64,000 nucleotides of DNA from Schistosoma mansoni (GCF_000237925.1 NW_017386026.1:682001-746000); one strand, 5' to 3'; positions 45,236-59,168 are shown, counted from the stretch's first letter. Numbers and translations: made by a program. Notes: generated by a model from the letters alone, not told the origin.

Positions 45236-47370
45236 TCTTTAATTTCAAAATTGTAGTATTTCGGGTTTTTGAGAGAAGTAAAGTTAGCTCCAGTCTTAAA
45301 AATTACATCATTTGGATGCTCCGTGAACCAGTCTATTAACGGCAACTCAATACCTAACAGTTTGACCTTATTTTTGAAATATATATGATTGATCCTATCA
45401 TAAGCTTTTGAAGGTTAGACCATAGTTGATCGACGACCATTTAGCAACCCTGGAATGACTTTAGAATGTCCACCCACTTACTAGATTTAAATGAGGGCCA
45501 TTTATTGATATGGAAATTAGGCTTAGAATATACAGTTGAGCGTTAAGGTTAAGAGTTAAATTTAACGTTTTCATCACGAACCGACATCAGTTGTAATGCC
45601 AAAGCGGTATTCAGTCAAGTGAATGAATTTTGCGCCAAAATTAAAAATGCGCTCCCTTAAATCTGATCAGTTTCTCCATAAATTGTAGTCTTACCCTGTT
45701 GAAAAGTCAAGGTTAAAAACACCAAACTTCCTCTTGCTATCAAGGTGGGTTGTTTAATCTGCCCACTACAGTCAGAGGATTAACCATACAGGAGTAACCC
45801 CTCCCGTAACCGTGTCTTTGGAGTGAAAAGTTTGTAGATGACAAGTAGTAACGTAAACCATCGTATATCAAGAACTCTAACTTTTGGAGGTATTATGAAC
45901 AGCGCCACCGTATGGTAGCTTCTCTCAGTTTAGCAGAGTGAACCATAACCGTGGCAGGAGAAGTATACTCGTTTAGATGCTGCAGTTTCTGACACAGCAC
46001 GTCAGTTCTCAGGTTCACCTCTGGGACTTGTCTAAGGTTGCAAATGAAGCTCTTGTTGTCTGCATGTGGATATTTTAAAGTTTGGAAATATTATTCCACC
46101 AGGAGATCGGCAGCATCACTATTGCTGTTATTTAGGGTATTAGGACCTAAAAATTGGGAAATTTTGGCTTTGGCTTGTCGAAGGGAGGTTGCGTGGTGAA
46201 ATAAGCTTTTGGGATTGCAAAGAAATTTATCGTTTGACTTTGTCTGATACTAAAGCTTGTCTACTCCTATAGCATGTATGCATTGTATTTGCTTGTATGA
46301 ACTTCTTATATGTTCTATCGTCACTATTTCATTTGTGTTTTGCGCAGCAGGTTCCTTTGTGTCTTGGCTACCAAAGAATGCGATTCTTCATGACTGTACA
46401 TTGCCTATGAATTTGGGGACTATTTATAGGACGTACTGTTTTATAGCACACAAAATCGCATGACGTAGGAAATCTCAGTGAGCATCCACGTCGAATCGAA
46501 GGTGGACTTCCCCGTCCACCTTCTGCACGTTTTTCTGTAGAGATGATGCTTCCAAACGTTTGAAATTCCAGTGCTTTATTAAGTAGGATGTTTTGGATCA
46601 GTTTTGCTAATAAAACTGAAGGCGATGATGACGTGTTCGCTTTTTTTCCTAGGGAGGCTATGACAAAGAGGTTTTCAATTAGAAATTCTTCGTTTATAAA
46701 GATTCAGTCTAGGCGGGATGACTCCCAGCTGTATCTCAGAATGGTTGCTAACTTCACATTTTTGAGTAGTCCCAACTTTTTGATGAGGTTGAAGAACCGA
46801 GTTTCAGTAGATTTATCACCCCCATTATAGATATGTCCAACAAATTAGACTATAGGGGGAATTAATTCTTCTAAAATCAGATTTTGAGTGAATCCGAGAA
46901 GAATAGTGATGGCGGTCTTCCAGCTCATGGTTGTTGTGTTCAGTGTCAGCAGTAGGCTCCTTGCGGATGACCCTAACCATACATCTTTTCGTGTTGGACA
47001 ATCTCATTGAGCATCATGTGTATTCATCAAGACTGATAAACTCTTGAATGTACACTTGAAGTTCGATCAAGTAAGACATAAGTACAGTGCTTCGGCTCTC
47101 ATTCCTGTTCATCTGTCGTTGCGGAGCAAAGATATAATAGGCATTGCTAGCTTCTGGTACGTAATTTGAGAAGATGCGCATGTCTTATATATTTCTGCCA
47201 GATAAGTACTATTTGGGTCATTTAGTTCACGCAACTCGTTATTTGGTTCGGTAAACCTGAGGCGTTCGTATATAAACAATCAAAGTTTTCCATTTGAACG
47301 TCCATGTCCTGTATTTCCTTCACACTATAGCTAGCCTCCAAACGTAAAAAACCATAAAAATTAAACAGTA
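45236..47370 (-). mobile_element. CR1-like LINE remnant with endonuclease and RT start
   Basis: On the minus strand the endonuclease begins near 47270 (LYTNASGLPNQI) and decays to about 46500. An RT portion at 45420-45250 reads SKAYDRINHIYFKNKVKLLGIELPLIDWF. Many stops and frameshifts. It ends where the right-hand SINE begins. Confidence 0.7.
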
Positions 47371-47899
47371 GGCCGAGGCGGAACCACACTTAACCATTAA
47401 TTCGAGTAAAATTCAGAAAGAAAAATAATCTATCGTTTGTTAAGCTCAGAGCAGACTATTCTGACCAAAAATGGTGCTTTTGTTGTGTCAGGACAAAGCA
47501 AAGGTTTGGGATATGCAAATCACATTACGATAGTATTTTTCGTTGGTAAAACACTCAAGATCTTTTGGTAATAAAATGAATTGCCTAATGAGATGCATAT
47601 AAATCAACTGCATAACTGGCGTCCAGCTAACTCTAATGGTCTACTTAAATGTTTTGGTCTAGCTAGTCAATTAATCGTCGCTATTGTTACAGTCTTGGTT
47701 TACAAAATATGAGGATGTTTTAAAAGAATAGACTGTCATAGGGGCAACCAATGGAGAATTTCTATTTTCAAACATTTAGATCGATCTAATTTACTAGGAA
47801 GTTCGTGCACTTAAATGACGAAAATAACCTGCAGATGTAATAAACACCGTTACAAATTGAATAGTCAGTTTGGTCTGCCGTAGCTGTTGTGCCTATAAA
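47371..47899. other. Spacer before the second Gypsy fossil
   Basis: About 530 bp, nothing recognised. Confidence 0.4.
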
Positions 47900-48225
47900 T
47901 GGACGAAAAAATCCAAAAATGATAAAATATCACGGTATGTAAAAATGAAAAAATGACGTATAATGTTCTAGTCAGGAACAGACTCAATGTTTATCGTTTA
48001 GTGTACCAAACCACCTCGAGCTCACCATTATAGATGTCACAGATATACAGGGTTTGACAACTCTTTTGTCTGTAACACGTTTACAGTCGAAGGTTATATA
48101 CCCAGTCAGATCAGATGTCGGAGACGAGTGATTTCAAAGACATATTTGTAAGGTTGTCAATATGTTGAGAAGCATATGATCTAAGCTGGTTAGTAGTTGC
48201 AAGGATGCATAGCACAACGTACCCA
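47900..48225 (-). repeat. 3' LTR of the second Gypsy fossil
   Basis: 326 bp. On the minus strand it begins TGGGTACGTTGTGC and ends near TTCGTCCA, a TG...CA layout. Confidence 0.85.
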
Positions 48226-48960
48226 GTAAGGATCTTTCATCAACGTAGGTTGATTGGTCAAGAGTTGACCTTAAACAAAGAAGTATATGTCAAAAAAATA
48301 GAGCTCAAGTATTAATTTACTTCCTTATTTTGCATAAGCACCATATTTCCTTTTTGTACCTTATTTCATACAGGCATTGGAGCAGTTCTTCAGGTATGAC
48401 TGGTTTTCATCATTGCTTTTGAAGCATATTCTTCTTTATTTTTTTACTCAAGGGTGACTCAAGAGTCAGGTGAGTAAAAACCTGATAGCCGGGCAGAGCA
48501 TGGAAAAATCGTACCTCACCAACATGGTGTTGGGTAGCCCACCCGCAGCATTTCCTCGGATATTCTCGTTTCATTTCCCCACCCATCTTTCTCTTACAAG
48601 CTCTGATTACCGTACAGAGGGCATGTAACAAACCATCAGGGATGGTTGTGGAAGAAATTAAATGCTACAAGATAAGATAATAAGCTGACAAAAGAAGAGA
48701 CATCTATGGAGTATCGTCGAATACTGACGGAGTTGGTCGTTATTGACTGAAAGTCAAACACTGAACGAGTTGGTAATTATCCTTTGGACTGTGGAAACAG
48801 AACGGAGGTGTTCTTAATAAGCAGGTTGACCGAACAGACATTCCTACGGAAGTCGGTTCTAAGAGGAAGGTAATGCAAAAACTTGGGTTGATTAGTCAGG
48901 AGTTGATCTCAAACAACTAATTATATGTCATAACAATAGAGCCCAAGTATTCATGCACTT
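48226..48960. repeat. Internal repeat inside the second Gypsy fossil
   Basis: A block of about 120 bp at 48238-48360 (GTTGATTGG...CACCATATTTCC) recurs in the same orientation with changes at 48890-48990. It lies just inside the 3' LTR. Confidence 0.55.
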
Positions 48961-51900
48961 CCTTATTTCGTACAGGCACCATATTTCCTATTATCTCATA
49001 TTGATTGTTAAAAAGCTTTAAGTGTTTGAACGGGTAACATCCTGTTCCACTGTGACTGTCCCACGATCTAAGTAAATACCTTCTCACCACTAGTTTGTTT
49101 TCTTCTATCAATAGAATGGGGTTTACCTTCAATCTGATATTTATGCGTGTTTGAGAGCCTTCAGCTAGGACGTGTCCAACGAGCCTGTCTTTAGTAAATA
49201 ATCTCCCGTAGCCTGCTATGTTCAGTAGCATCTGGTAGTCTTTCTTTAATGTAAGAGAAAATTTGTCACAGCATAAAAACAAAACATACAATAAGCATAT
49301 CGATTCGTCGTGCTTTTCGTCAATTTTTCACCGTTTCTGGTCGTCTTCGAAAGGAAAAAATGAGTAAGTACATCTCAAAATACACCCGTACTTGCGTAGG
49401 GGAGAAGAACATTGGTGGCCCGTTCTTTCGACGTCAATTAAGTTGTGTGCTGATTGTTGTCGAAACGTAAATGCCCTCAACCGTCCCATATAATCACAGA
49501 CTTAAACCGCGTTAGTGAATAACGGAATTAAATAGGTTAAACACGAGAACGAATTTCGAATATGTACATATCATACAATCGTTGACCCAGATGGACGACT
49601 AGAGGAAATGAGAGAAGAAAGAGAAGAGCAGGGTAAAAAGCGAAACGGATAGGGGAAAGCATGTGAGCCAACTCTATTTAACCAAAGGTGAATCGATATT
49701 TATGGTCAGACAAAGTAGGTCAAGGACACATAATGAGTGGAGTAAGTAATTGACACGCATGTGATCATATAAAAGAGAGTCGGGGTTAGTAAGAAAATAA
49801 GTGATAAGGTAAAAATATGGCTTGAGAAGAATGTATGGGTCTATCCAGAAGTTAGAATAACCCATGTGCGCTTTACATAGCAGCAGCCTCTACAAAACGT
49901 GCTAAAAGTCCGATATGTATGCGTGTATGTACCATGCGACGTTGTGAAAAATCTTGAGACAAAAATTGCTATCTTGGGTTTTTGTATATGAAAATGTGAT
50001 ATGCATATATATATATAAGCATATTGCAAAAACATGAACTTTGTTCTGTTTGCTACACGATAACATAAAAGCAGAATAAAACCAAATAATTGTATGACGT
50101 GAGGAGGCAGACAATATGAAAAACTCACATAATATCTTACGCGTAAACGTCGTTTCAGTTCTCCGGAAGCCTTGCTGTTCTCCCAAAGCGTGTCGTTTTT
50201 TGCTTGATTTCTGATTGTAGTGAAGTTTCGCCGTAGTTACTTATTATGGAGGGTGACATTGTAATCGTAGAGCTTGTATCGTTCTATCGTTTATAAGGAA
50301 AGTCCAAACAATTAGGTTACCTTCTAGTCAAACGGTTTCTCGACAGTCGATGCAGATGTTATCGTTCTGTTCTTATAAATGCTTCAGCGCTTAGCTTTGA
50401 GATGCAGGACTTTGTTGAGCCCTTTTTATGTAGTCTTTAGGGGTCGTCATAATGAATCACGACGTACAAAACTTGTGTATTCGATCATAAAGAGGGTTGA
50501 ATGAAAACATGGGTTGACTGCGGCCGAGTGGAAACAGGCCCAACTGAACAAAATCATTTGTAAGCCTGTTCCGGTAGAGGTTTAAATCTATATTCGATGA
50601 GGGTGAAGGGTCAACGAATTATACTAAAAGTTGGGGTAACTTTCCCTAGACTAGTTGTGCTGCACTTGTCCAACGTCAGCTTTTACTACATTGTAACACG
50701 AGTGGAAGAGCGCCAGTCCATTGTGGTGCGTTTGCGATTGAGAGAGAAGCTTCCAAACATCAACGCGATCGTTCTTCCAACCCATCAGCTTGTGGATGAT
50801 AGGTGGCTGTTTGGAATCTTGTGATTTTCAGTAGTTTAGTAAAACAGAGGTGAGTTCGGGATTTGAGCTAGCGTCCACGGTCTCTAGTGATGTTTGAAGG
50901 TGAGCCAGAGTTTGCTACCTATCGTTTGACGAGGGTGCCGGCCACTATTTCGTCCAATATGTCTTTGGCACTTACTGCTTCCGACCACTGTGTATAACGG
51001 TCCACACACATCGAGAGATAGGAGTGTTCTTTAGAATCTGGTAAGGGTCCTACTAAGCCAAGACGATGTTCGGAAGAAGTGTCTAGATTTGCAAGTGAGC
51101 CTAAGGGACATTTGTTGTCAAACCACCTTAGGTTTCTGGCAGTTTGCACAGGAGCATGCCTACTCCCTTTCATCTTTATTCATACGATGCTCGTGAATTG
51201 GTTTTGCTATGTACTTATTGTTTGCTCGAACACCTGGGTGATAGTTTGCACAACGTATTGAGAACATTGCGCCGGCAATCTTTCGGCACGATGGGACGAC
51301 CCCCACCTGTAGATGTGTCACATGGTAAAGTTTACTTACGTGTTCCCATCCATTTGATCCGCAGTTTCAGGGATGTCGAGGATCACTGGTGCTGTAGATC
51401 GGTATCTCCTTTTCGAGACCAGATCAGTTTAAAAAAGGTCGACTCTTTAAAAACTATTCAAAGAAGTTATGCGAGACAAGGCGTCTACCACTACATCGTT
51501 TGCTGCAGAAATATACTGTATATCTGGAGCAAACTGTGAAATGTAGTTCAGTTGTCTAGACTCTCGCAGGGAGTAGTTGTCTGAAGATGAGCTTAGAGAG
51601 AGAGTGAGAAGTTTATGATCAGTGAATGCGTGTATGACCTTTCACAGAGTCTTGAAAGTTCTGTGCAGCAAATTACATGGTCAGTAGTACCCTGCTGAAA
51701 GTGCTATGCCTCACTTCGATGCTCTGCAACCGTCTCGAGTATGCAAAAAGTTGCCAGGTGTTATTTATCAATTGTTTCAGGGCTCCTCCGGTTGCTGAGT
51801 CGGATGCATCTGCGACAATGGTAATGGGTTCTTTGATTTTCTGATGTGCAATCAAAGTTGCATTCGTAATGACTTCGTCAACTGTGGAGGATGCTTTATC

Positions 51901-53775
51901 CGCATTGTCGTCCAAATTGATGAGTTTATCATTTCCAAGAAGTCGGTTAGTTGGAGGTCTCATGAGATGCGCGCAATTAGATATGGACTCTCGATAAAAA
52001 ATTACCAAGCCATTGAACATGTACAGTTGTTTAACTGTGTCCGGTTCTGGGTAATCCAGCCACTTTGCTTCGCATAGGGAGAATGCCTAGAACGCCAGAA
52101 GTGCGCTCGATAAAGTCTATGGAATCGGTCTAGACCTGGCGTTTCTGAATGTTTACTTCAATGCTGTGCTTTTGCAGTCGTTCGAAATAAGGTATAGATG
52201 CTGGAAATGAAATTTTCTATGCGGACAAGTGAACGAACAGTCATCAACATACGCATACAGGATGTTCAGACCCTTCGAATAAGTCATCGATGAGTTTCTG
52301 AAATGTTTTTGCATCATCTATTAAATCAAAAAGCATGCGCGGAAATTTGTAGAGTCTATAAGGGAGTGATAATCATTTTAAGAGTGTCGTCCGCAGCCTT
52401 GGGTATTTGCTTATGCACCTTAACCAGATCAGTTTTTGAAAGCGAAATTGTACCTTTCAAGGTAGCTGTCAGGTTGTGAACGTGTGAATGGACTTCATAT
52501 TCAGTCGGTCGTGTTTTGCAAAGTCCAGGGTACATGTCTAGTGTCTGTTGGAATATGGATCGATCATATGTTTAATCGTGGCCGAGCATAGTCCATAACC
52601 AAAATATAAAGTTCCACAAATGGATAACTTAGTGTTTCAGTCAACTAAAATTGATTCGCTTGGATGGATGAGTAGATTTTGGTGTTATAGTATATCTATG
52701 CAAATGGCTGGCATCAGCAACAACGAAAACTTAGTGAGTGGGTATGCGTAAACCCAAGATGCACATACCTTTTGCCGAGTGTGGAGATTAATTTTTCAAT
52801 TGCCGTCTGTATATTAAAGGCCTGATCTTGTAGACAGTCGTTCGTACTCACGGGAAGATTGCTAAATTCTGCTACACTGTCGGTGAGATAGAGAACCTTC
52901 GTCACTACATGAATGATGTGTAACACACAGCTATTTCGACCGGCTATGGTTGCTGTTAACGCGTGACAACGGAGGAGTTTATTCGAATGTTTGTCGTGAT
53001 GGAATGTTTAAGGTCTGGAAAACTGCATGGTCTCCTGAAAAGTCTATGGGACATACCATACTTAATAAGATGTTAACACCATCTACGGTTGCCTATTTCT
53101 CGTGGTCTGCAAACTGATCTCTTTCGTGACTGGCTTCTTTGGGGAGTTTCTAAGCGCCTGAGATTATGGTGAATATTAAGATTACGAGTGGCAGTATAAC
53201 AGAGACCTGTAATGTCACCTTGTGTTGTTTGAGGCTTTTCTCTGACAGAAAAAGCCTCAGTTCTGGGTGTTCTGGTAATCTACAGGGTCCGGTTGGCAGA
53301 TGCAGGAAGTTAAACTACGACACTATTTCGCAATGCAATGAAGACGTCTTGAACATGTTGGGGAAGCTTATATAACAAAAGTTGTCCAGAGAGGCCTTCA
53401 TCGAAGGTCCGTTGACTGATGACCGCCTACATACTTAGCAACATTTCTGTTGCCGAACCATGTTGTGGAAGAGTTGGTCAAAACGTTTTCGATTTGTTGG
53501 ACCTCCCCGTTTTGGGATAAGTGTCATAAGGCTCGGAAACACAGCTAGTAAATGTACTAGTTGTGACGTACCTGTTAAAATAGCTCGGAGCGCCCTCACT
53601 AGTGCGACGAATTATTTACGTGATCCCGTTACACTTTGCCAGCATCTGCATAACAGAATGTAGCTTCGGCATTATCAGCTAAGAGTGGCACGAGTTGAAA
53701 GGTCGGAGGCGTAAGAGTCTTAACTTTCAACAGTCTAAGTGTTTGTTCAGTTATAATGAGGACGAAATATATAGA

Positions 53776-54102
53776 TGGACAAAAAAAATCCAAAAATGAT
53801 AAAATATCACGGTATGTAAAAATGAAAAAATGACGTATAATGTTCTAGTCAGGAACAGACTCAATGTTTATCGTTTAGTGTACCAAACCACCTCGAGCTC
53901 ACCATTATAGATGTCACAGATATACAGGGTTTGACAACTCTTTTGTCTGTAACACGTTTACAGTCGAAGGTTATATACCCAGTCAGATCAGATGTCGGAG
54001 ACGAGTGATTTCAAAGACATATTTGTAAGGTTGTCAATATGTTGAGAAGCATATGATCTAAGCTGGTTAGTAGTTGCAAGGATGCATAGCACAACGTACC
54101 CA
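53776..54102 (-). repeat. 5' LTR of the second Gypsy fossil
   Basis: 327 bp, nearly identical to 47900-48225. It ends about 350 bp upstream of the ATP6V0C start codon. Confidence 0.85.
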
Positions 54103-54451
54103 CTAGTGATCTGATGCGGATGCATGATTGAGAGCCTTCATCTAGGTGTCTACAGTAAATCCTATGAGGTCAGTATCGATATCGAAGACTTGGAAGACGA
54201 TTTACTTGCGGGATTTTTTCCGCTACAATGTTTTAAAATGTTAAAAGATATTAAGTCATCGGGGATTGTAAATGTCCTTGGATCAGAAACAAAGCCCGAA
54301 TCTGAGTTGAAAAGGTGATAATAACACCTACTGAGAACGCAATCACATTTTTGTACTTCAAGTCGATTAAAAATTTATTGTGTTTTCGCAGTTGTTTTAC
54401 TATGCACTGCTTCCATTTTTGTAAGTGTTATTAACTTTTGACTGTTGTGCA
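54103..54451. other. 5' flank of ATP6V0C
   Basis: About 350 bp between the LTR and the ATG at 54452, so promoter and 5' UTR must lie here or in the LTR. A 64-codon frame at 54124-54318 has no recognised domain. TTTTCGCAG near 54390 could be a 3' splice site of a 5' UTR intron, but no donor is visible. Confidence 0.4.
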
Positions 54452-54981
54452 ATGGATTCGACTGACCCGATATATTCTCCTTTTTTCGGTGTAATCGGCG
54501 CCGTTTCTGCAGTAGTATTTTGTTGTAAGTCTGAGATTCCTCTTTTTTATACCAGGCTTGGGCGCTGCTTATGGGACTGCCAAGTCCGGAGCAGGTATCT
54601 GCTCAATGGGAGTGATGAGACCTGAATTAATTATAAAGTCAATTATCCCAGTTGTCATGGCTGGTATAATTGCAATTTATGGTCTCGTCGTAGCAGTTCT
54701 TATAGTTCAACGTGGTCAGGACTTGAAGAAACTCGACGTGTAAGTTGACATAACAGAACTTTATATCAGAACTCAGGTCTCTTAATCAGCTCGGTGCTGG
54801 CCTAAGCGTAGGGCTTAGTGGTCTTGGTGCAGGTTTTGCCATTGGGATAGTTGGTGATGCTGGTGTACGTGGCACAGCTCAACAATCCAGGCTATTCGTA
54901 GGGATGGTGCTCATCCTAATTTTCGCCGAAGTCCTCGGTCTTTACGGATTAATTGTCGCTCTTATTTTGTCTACAAAGTAA
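54452..54981 (+). CDS. ATP6V0C: V-type H+-ATPase proteolipid subunit c, 3 exons
   Basis: Complete 153-aa c subunit of the membrane Vo rotor, which carries protons in the vacuolar ATPase. Exons: 54452-54524, 54556-54739 and 54777-54981. Introns are 31 bp (GTAAGT...CCAG) and 37 bp (GTAAGT...TCAG). Four membrane segments are visible: [63 protein letters not shown] and [22 protein letters not shown]. The proton-binding glutamate is residue 137 in [10 protein letters not shown], and [11 protein letters not shown] is the conserved cytosolic loop. The C-terminus ALILSTK equals the human one. The loop between helices 2 and 3 ([14 protein letters not shown]) is shorter than in mammals. The second intron has a nearby alternative AG, but only the chosen one keeps frame and sequence. 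No damage is seen. Confidence 0.95.
54525..54555 (+). other. 31-bp intron in ATP6V0C
   Basis: GTAAGT donor and ACCAG acceptor. Its removal gives VFC-C-LGAAYG, in register with other c subunits. It is among the shortest spliceosomal introns known in animals. Confidence 0.9.
54740..54776 (+). other. 37-bp intron in ATP6V0C
   Basis: GTAAGT donor and CTCAG acceptor. It splits the valine codon (GT|G) of KLDVSLNQ. Confidence 0.8.
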
Positions 54982-56834
54982 ATTTCCTTACCTCAACTAC
55001 TCTACTTACCCTGCTATCTCATACTAATCGATTATGTCGAAACCTATTCTTTTGACATACTTATCAATATAACATTAATTTTATGTCGTCTGTGAAACTA
55101 ATCCAATGACCTCGCTGAGAATTACACTCAGTGGTGATATTCATTTATCCTTCTACTTAACCGATCAGCCCATTCCAAATCATGTACGTCCAGCCGAATC
55201 CAATTTTTCTCATATATTGGACGTGGTTAGTACGTTTTGATTTTCATCTTTTTCTAAGTGATATAAAACTGCAAATCAGCAAGCTGTTTGTCATGTGTTT
55301 TATCTGTGACGTTTGAATGCATATTCTATTTTGAGTTAGCCTAATTTATTGCTGGATACATGCATAATACTTTTTCTTTGTGGTTATTGTCTTTTTGTAT
55401 GTTAAGTCGATCCAGTTATACCAAATATAGAGTTTTCCTATCACTGAGTTGCTCGTGTATCAACCTAGACTTCAGATAGGCTTCGATATACTTCACAGTC
55501 TATTTCAAACTGTTACTATGAGTATTTAGTCTGCAAGCAATGAGTTGTTCGTAGTCGTGGTATGACTATCTAGTCTTCAGCTAGTCAAGGTAAGATTCGA
55601 GTAGATCCTGCCGAATTCTAAGGGTTACTTCGCTACAGTCATTTAGTAGATAGTTCGGCTAATTTAGGGTCTGTTTGTCCTGTTTAATGTCTCAATCATA
55701 GAACGCTTACAGAGGTGCACTTGATTTATCTTCGTCTATGCGTGGCAACTTTGTTATGTACCGTCCAAAATTACTTTCAGTTAGGCTCGAAATTCGTATT
55801 GCCAATTAACCATGTTCCTAAGTTACTCATCCATATATTGTTCAAAGTCCTTTATATAAATACAATCAACATGGTAGCGATTTAAGTCTTTTGGTATTGG
55901 ATCGCTAGATTACAAGATTTAGTATCACTATATTCGTTGCCCTAGTAATGGTGAATGGCTCGAATTAAAGTTTTGATTCAAGGGTTTGTTAATGGCTGTA
56001 CTTAACGTCAATCTGTTTAAAAGGACGAGCTCATCTTTTGCTTTACTGGCTTAATCATATCGTGTTTTCTGAGTCTCCTCAGTTTCACGAAGATCCGACA
56101 AATTTTTCAGAGGTGTATCTGTTCTAGACAAAGTTGTATAACTGTTGCACTCATTTAACTTCAACGAACCAATCCTAGTTGTTTCAATTTTGTATTTTAT
56201 TTCCCTTATGATGCCTACGGAGTGCTATTTTACTGTAAACCACCTATGTGCAGTAGGCGTCTGGTGTATATAATCGGTTACATCCTGAACTAGCCATTTG
56301 TTGGGTCTCATGTGCGCTCGTTGCTTGACCAGACAGATCACGGATAAGTATGGGTGCCTTGTCATCCAGTTTAAGTATTTTGATCGGTTTGATTGCTCAA
56401 AGTGATCACCTCATTTATCCCGAGAGTTCCAGTAGACATGATGTGACAGACACAGAAACTACTTTGTCACTAGCTAAATGCCGATGTCGAGTGTGACATT
56501 ACGGTTCAATACACACTCGTCCCAATACACGATGGTCATGACAATATATGGACCTAGATATTTTTGTCCAACTATGGTCTTGCTTACAATCTGCTCCTCT
56601 CGCCACTTACCAAACTCACTCTTATATTCCGGGACTTCCTTGTGTGCTAGAACGTTAGTAAAGGTCAGATTTCCTAGTTACGGTCTGCGTGATTATTGTG
56701 ACCGGTCATCAGTGACGACATGATATGATTCAAAATTAATTCGTCCTCTATTAGTCGTACTTTGTTGATTGTCCTATGAATTTCACTTCGTTTTACTAAT
56801 GAGATTGGACGTATGCTCGGAGTCCTACTCTGGT
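54982..56834. other. ATP6V0C 3' flank and intergenic DNA
   Basis: About 1.85 kb, nothing recognised. The part after 56000 has a more even base composition and could be an old unrecognised retroposon. Confidence 0.4.
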
Positions 56835-59168
56835 TATAACTGTCTGACCCGACCGTTGCTGCTACCTTGACGTGATGGTCGGGCTTGCCTATCGTGATGA
56901 ACTAATAGAGCTATACTGGCTGGAACAATCGTTCCTCAAGGTCCTATCATGCCAGACAGGTCGGTTGAAGAGCGGTAAGACTAAAAGCAGCAAACCCAAG
57001 GTCCGAAGGCGAAGTCGTACTGCTGACTGTACAGAGGTGTGACGGCAGTAAGGTGTTTCCTTCAGACAACCAGCATAACAGCGATGCTGCCTTCCCACAA
57101 GGAGGGGTGGGGTTGGAAAAGGTCGACCCTAAAAATGCACACCTCGCCCTATCCCACGGATATCCGTCTCCTGCGGTAAAGTCCCAACAAGTACAGAGCT
57201 AGCATGGAGATTATTCACCAAGAGGTCGTGTATGACCGACCTCAGGCAGTTGTTTCTTTGGCACTGCGGTCACACTCTCAGGTCATTAAGACCACTTCTA
57301 ACCCAACTTCCTTTTCAGGTACCTCTAGTAGAACCCTTCCACGGTGTGGGCAATCGGGAAGTGATAACTGCCCTTATACCTCTAACAGCACTCAAGATCG
57401 CTATTCATATTCAATCTTCTTCAATTCCTATTATTCCTCCCACCTCGACTTTCAATACTAAACTTCCTCCTCAAGTGTCACCATGGCGAACGATTCTAGT
57501 GATTAAAATGCTGTCCCAGTTCTACTAAAACCTCGCTCCAAACTACACATGGGAGCTTTCAACGTACGTACCCTGTCAAACCGACCAATAGGCCTTCTTG
57601 GCTAAGACCCTAGAATCTCATGTCATTGATGTGTGCTATGTCTCTGAAACACACATACAGGATTCTTGTGTGGTCATTCACATGACCGCGCCTCGCCAAA
57701 ATGGAGAGGCGACAAGATACACCCTCTGTGTATCTGGCGACCCGACGGCTAGTTCTCGCGGACTTGCATGTGTAGGCTTAGCACTTAGTACGAGGGTAGA
57801 ACAGGCACTATTATAATGGATCCCCGCTAACAGTTGTCTGTGTTCTGTCCGGCTAAATGGCTCCGTAAGAACTCGGAAAGATAGGGACACACGTCGTTTC
57901 CGCCTACGCTCCCACTGACTGCAGCCCGGATGAAGTAAAAGATGACTTTTACAGAAAGCTCTCTGAACTTCTTCAAAAAGTTAAGCGCTCTGACATAGTG
58001 CTCGTAGCGGGTGACTTTAATGCCCAATTAGGCAGCTTAAACCAAACAGAAAGACATTTAGGTGGATATTTTAGTATCCCCGCTCAGCGAACAGATAATC
58101 GTGATCGTCTGATGCAATCATGCTCAGACAATCGTCGATTTTTAGCAAACACTAATTTTAAGCATAAGGAGAGACATCGTTTAACATGGCGACCACCTGC
58201 ACCAAACCAACGATGGACTCAAATAGACCATATTATCATCAGTCATCGTTGGAGAGGCTCTATAGAAGACTGTCGCTCGTTCTGAAATACATGTTTAGAC
58301 TGATCATGCTTTAATACGAGCTCGCATTTGCTTGCGCCTCACTGGACGCAGAAAAACCATTCTAAGGAGACCCATCAGGATTAAAATCAGTGACGAGAAA
58401 GCCAAAAGTAAGTTCCAGGAACAACTGAGTTCACATCTAGGCAGTTCTGTAAGCGAGACTGACCCAGATGTTGCTTGGAGAGATATACGAACAGCTGTGA
58501 GAACAGCAGTAACATCTATTAGTAATTTAAACCATAGGGTTCCCAAGAACCAATGGATTTCTCCTAAGTCTATTTCACTGATGGACTCGCGTAAACTCAT
58601 CCCATCAGGCTCTGAACACGACGAAGAGCGTGAACAAATTAGATCTAAGTTAACCAAAGGTCTACGGAACGGTCGTGAGCAGTGGTGGGCAACGAAAGCA
58701 AAAGAGATGGAAAAGGCAGCGGCTGTAGGCAACACCAGGCAACTATTCAGACTAATAAAAGAGACCGGAATTTAGAAGTCAAGTTTAAGCGAGACAATTT
58801 CGGAAAAAGAAGAAACCCTTGTCTTCTCTCAGCCCAGATGTTTAGAAGGATGTGCGGAGTACTTTAGAGAACAGTTTAGCTGACTTTCAGCTACTCTACA
58901 GTTACCCACCATTCCCAAACTGTGAATGGAACATTGAAGTAGGTCCCCCGATTCTAGCCGGAGTTCAAAAGGCTATGGCTAGTCTGAAACGAGGAAGAAC
59001 AGATGGATTGACTCCAGAAGTCTTTGAAGATGGTGGTCCAATTTTAGCGATTAGGTTGACTAATATTTTAGCTAAAATCTGGGAGTTGGACGTAATCCCA
59101 TCTGACTGGTCACAATCTTTGATTGTCCGAATGTATAAGAAGGTATCAAAATCATCCCGTGATAACCA

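Larger units (their letters stand above)
47900..54102 (-). mobile_element. Second Ty3/Gypsy LTR retrotransposon fossil
   Basis: Fossil of about 6.2 kb on the minus strand between LTRs 47900-48225 and 53776-54102. Parts recognised on its strand are RT (about 52650-51900, including the RLYKFPRMLFDLIDD region), RNase H (about 52020-51500, including ITIVADASDSATGGALKQL and a DALSR-like end) and integrase (zinc-binding region and core, about 51350-50919, with GLVGPLPDSKEHSYL). A decayed region between RT and the 5' LTR is where Gag would be expected. It is broken in many places (at least five). The LTRs are nearly identical by eye, so insertion was fairly recent. No clear target duplication was seen. 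Confidence 0.85.

Noticed and set aside
54124-54318. A 64-codon frame just upstream of ATP6V0C as a possible upstream exon
   Set aside because: No splice link joins it in frame to the c subunit, and the family N-terminus starts at 54452.
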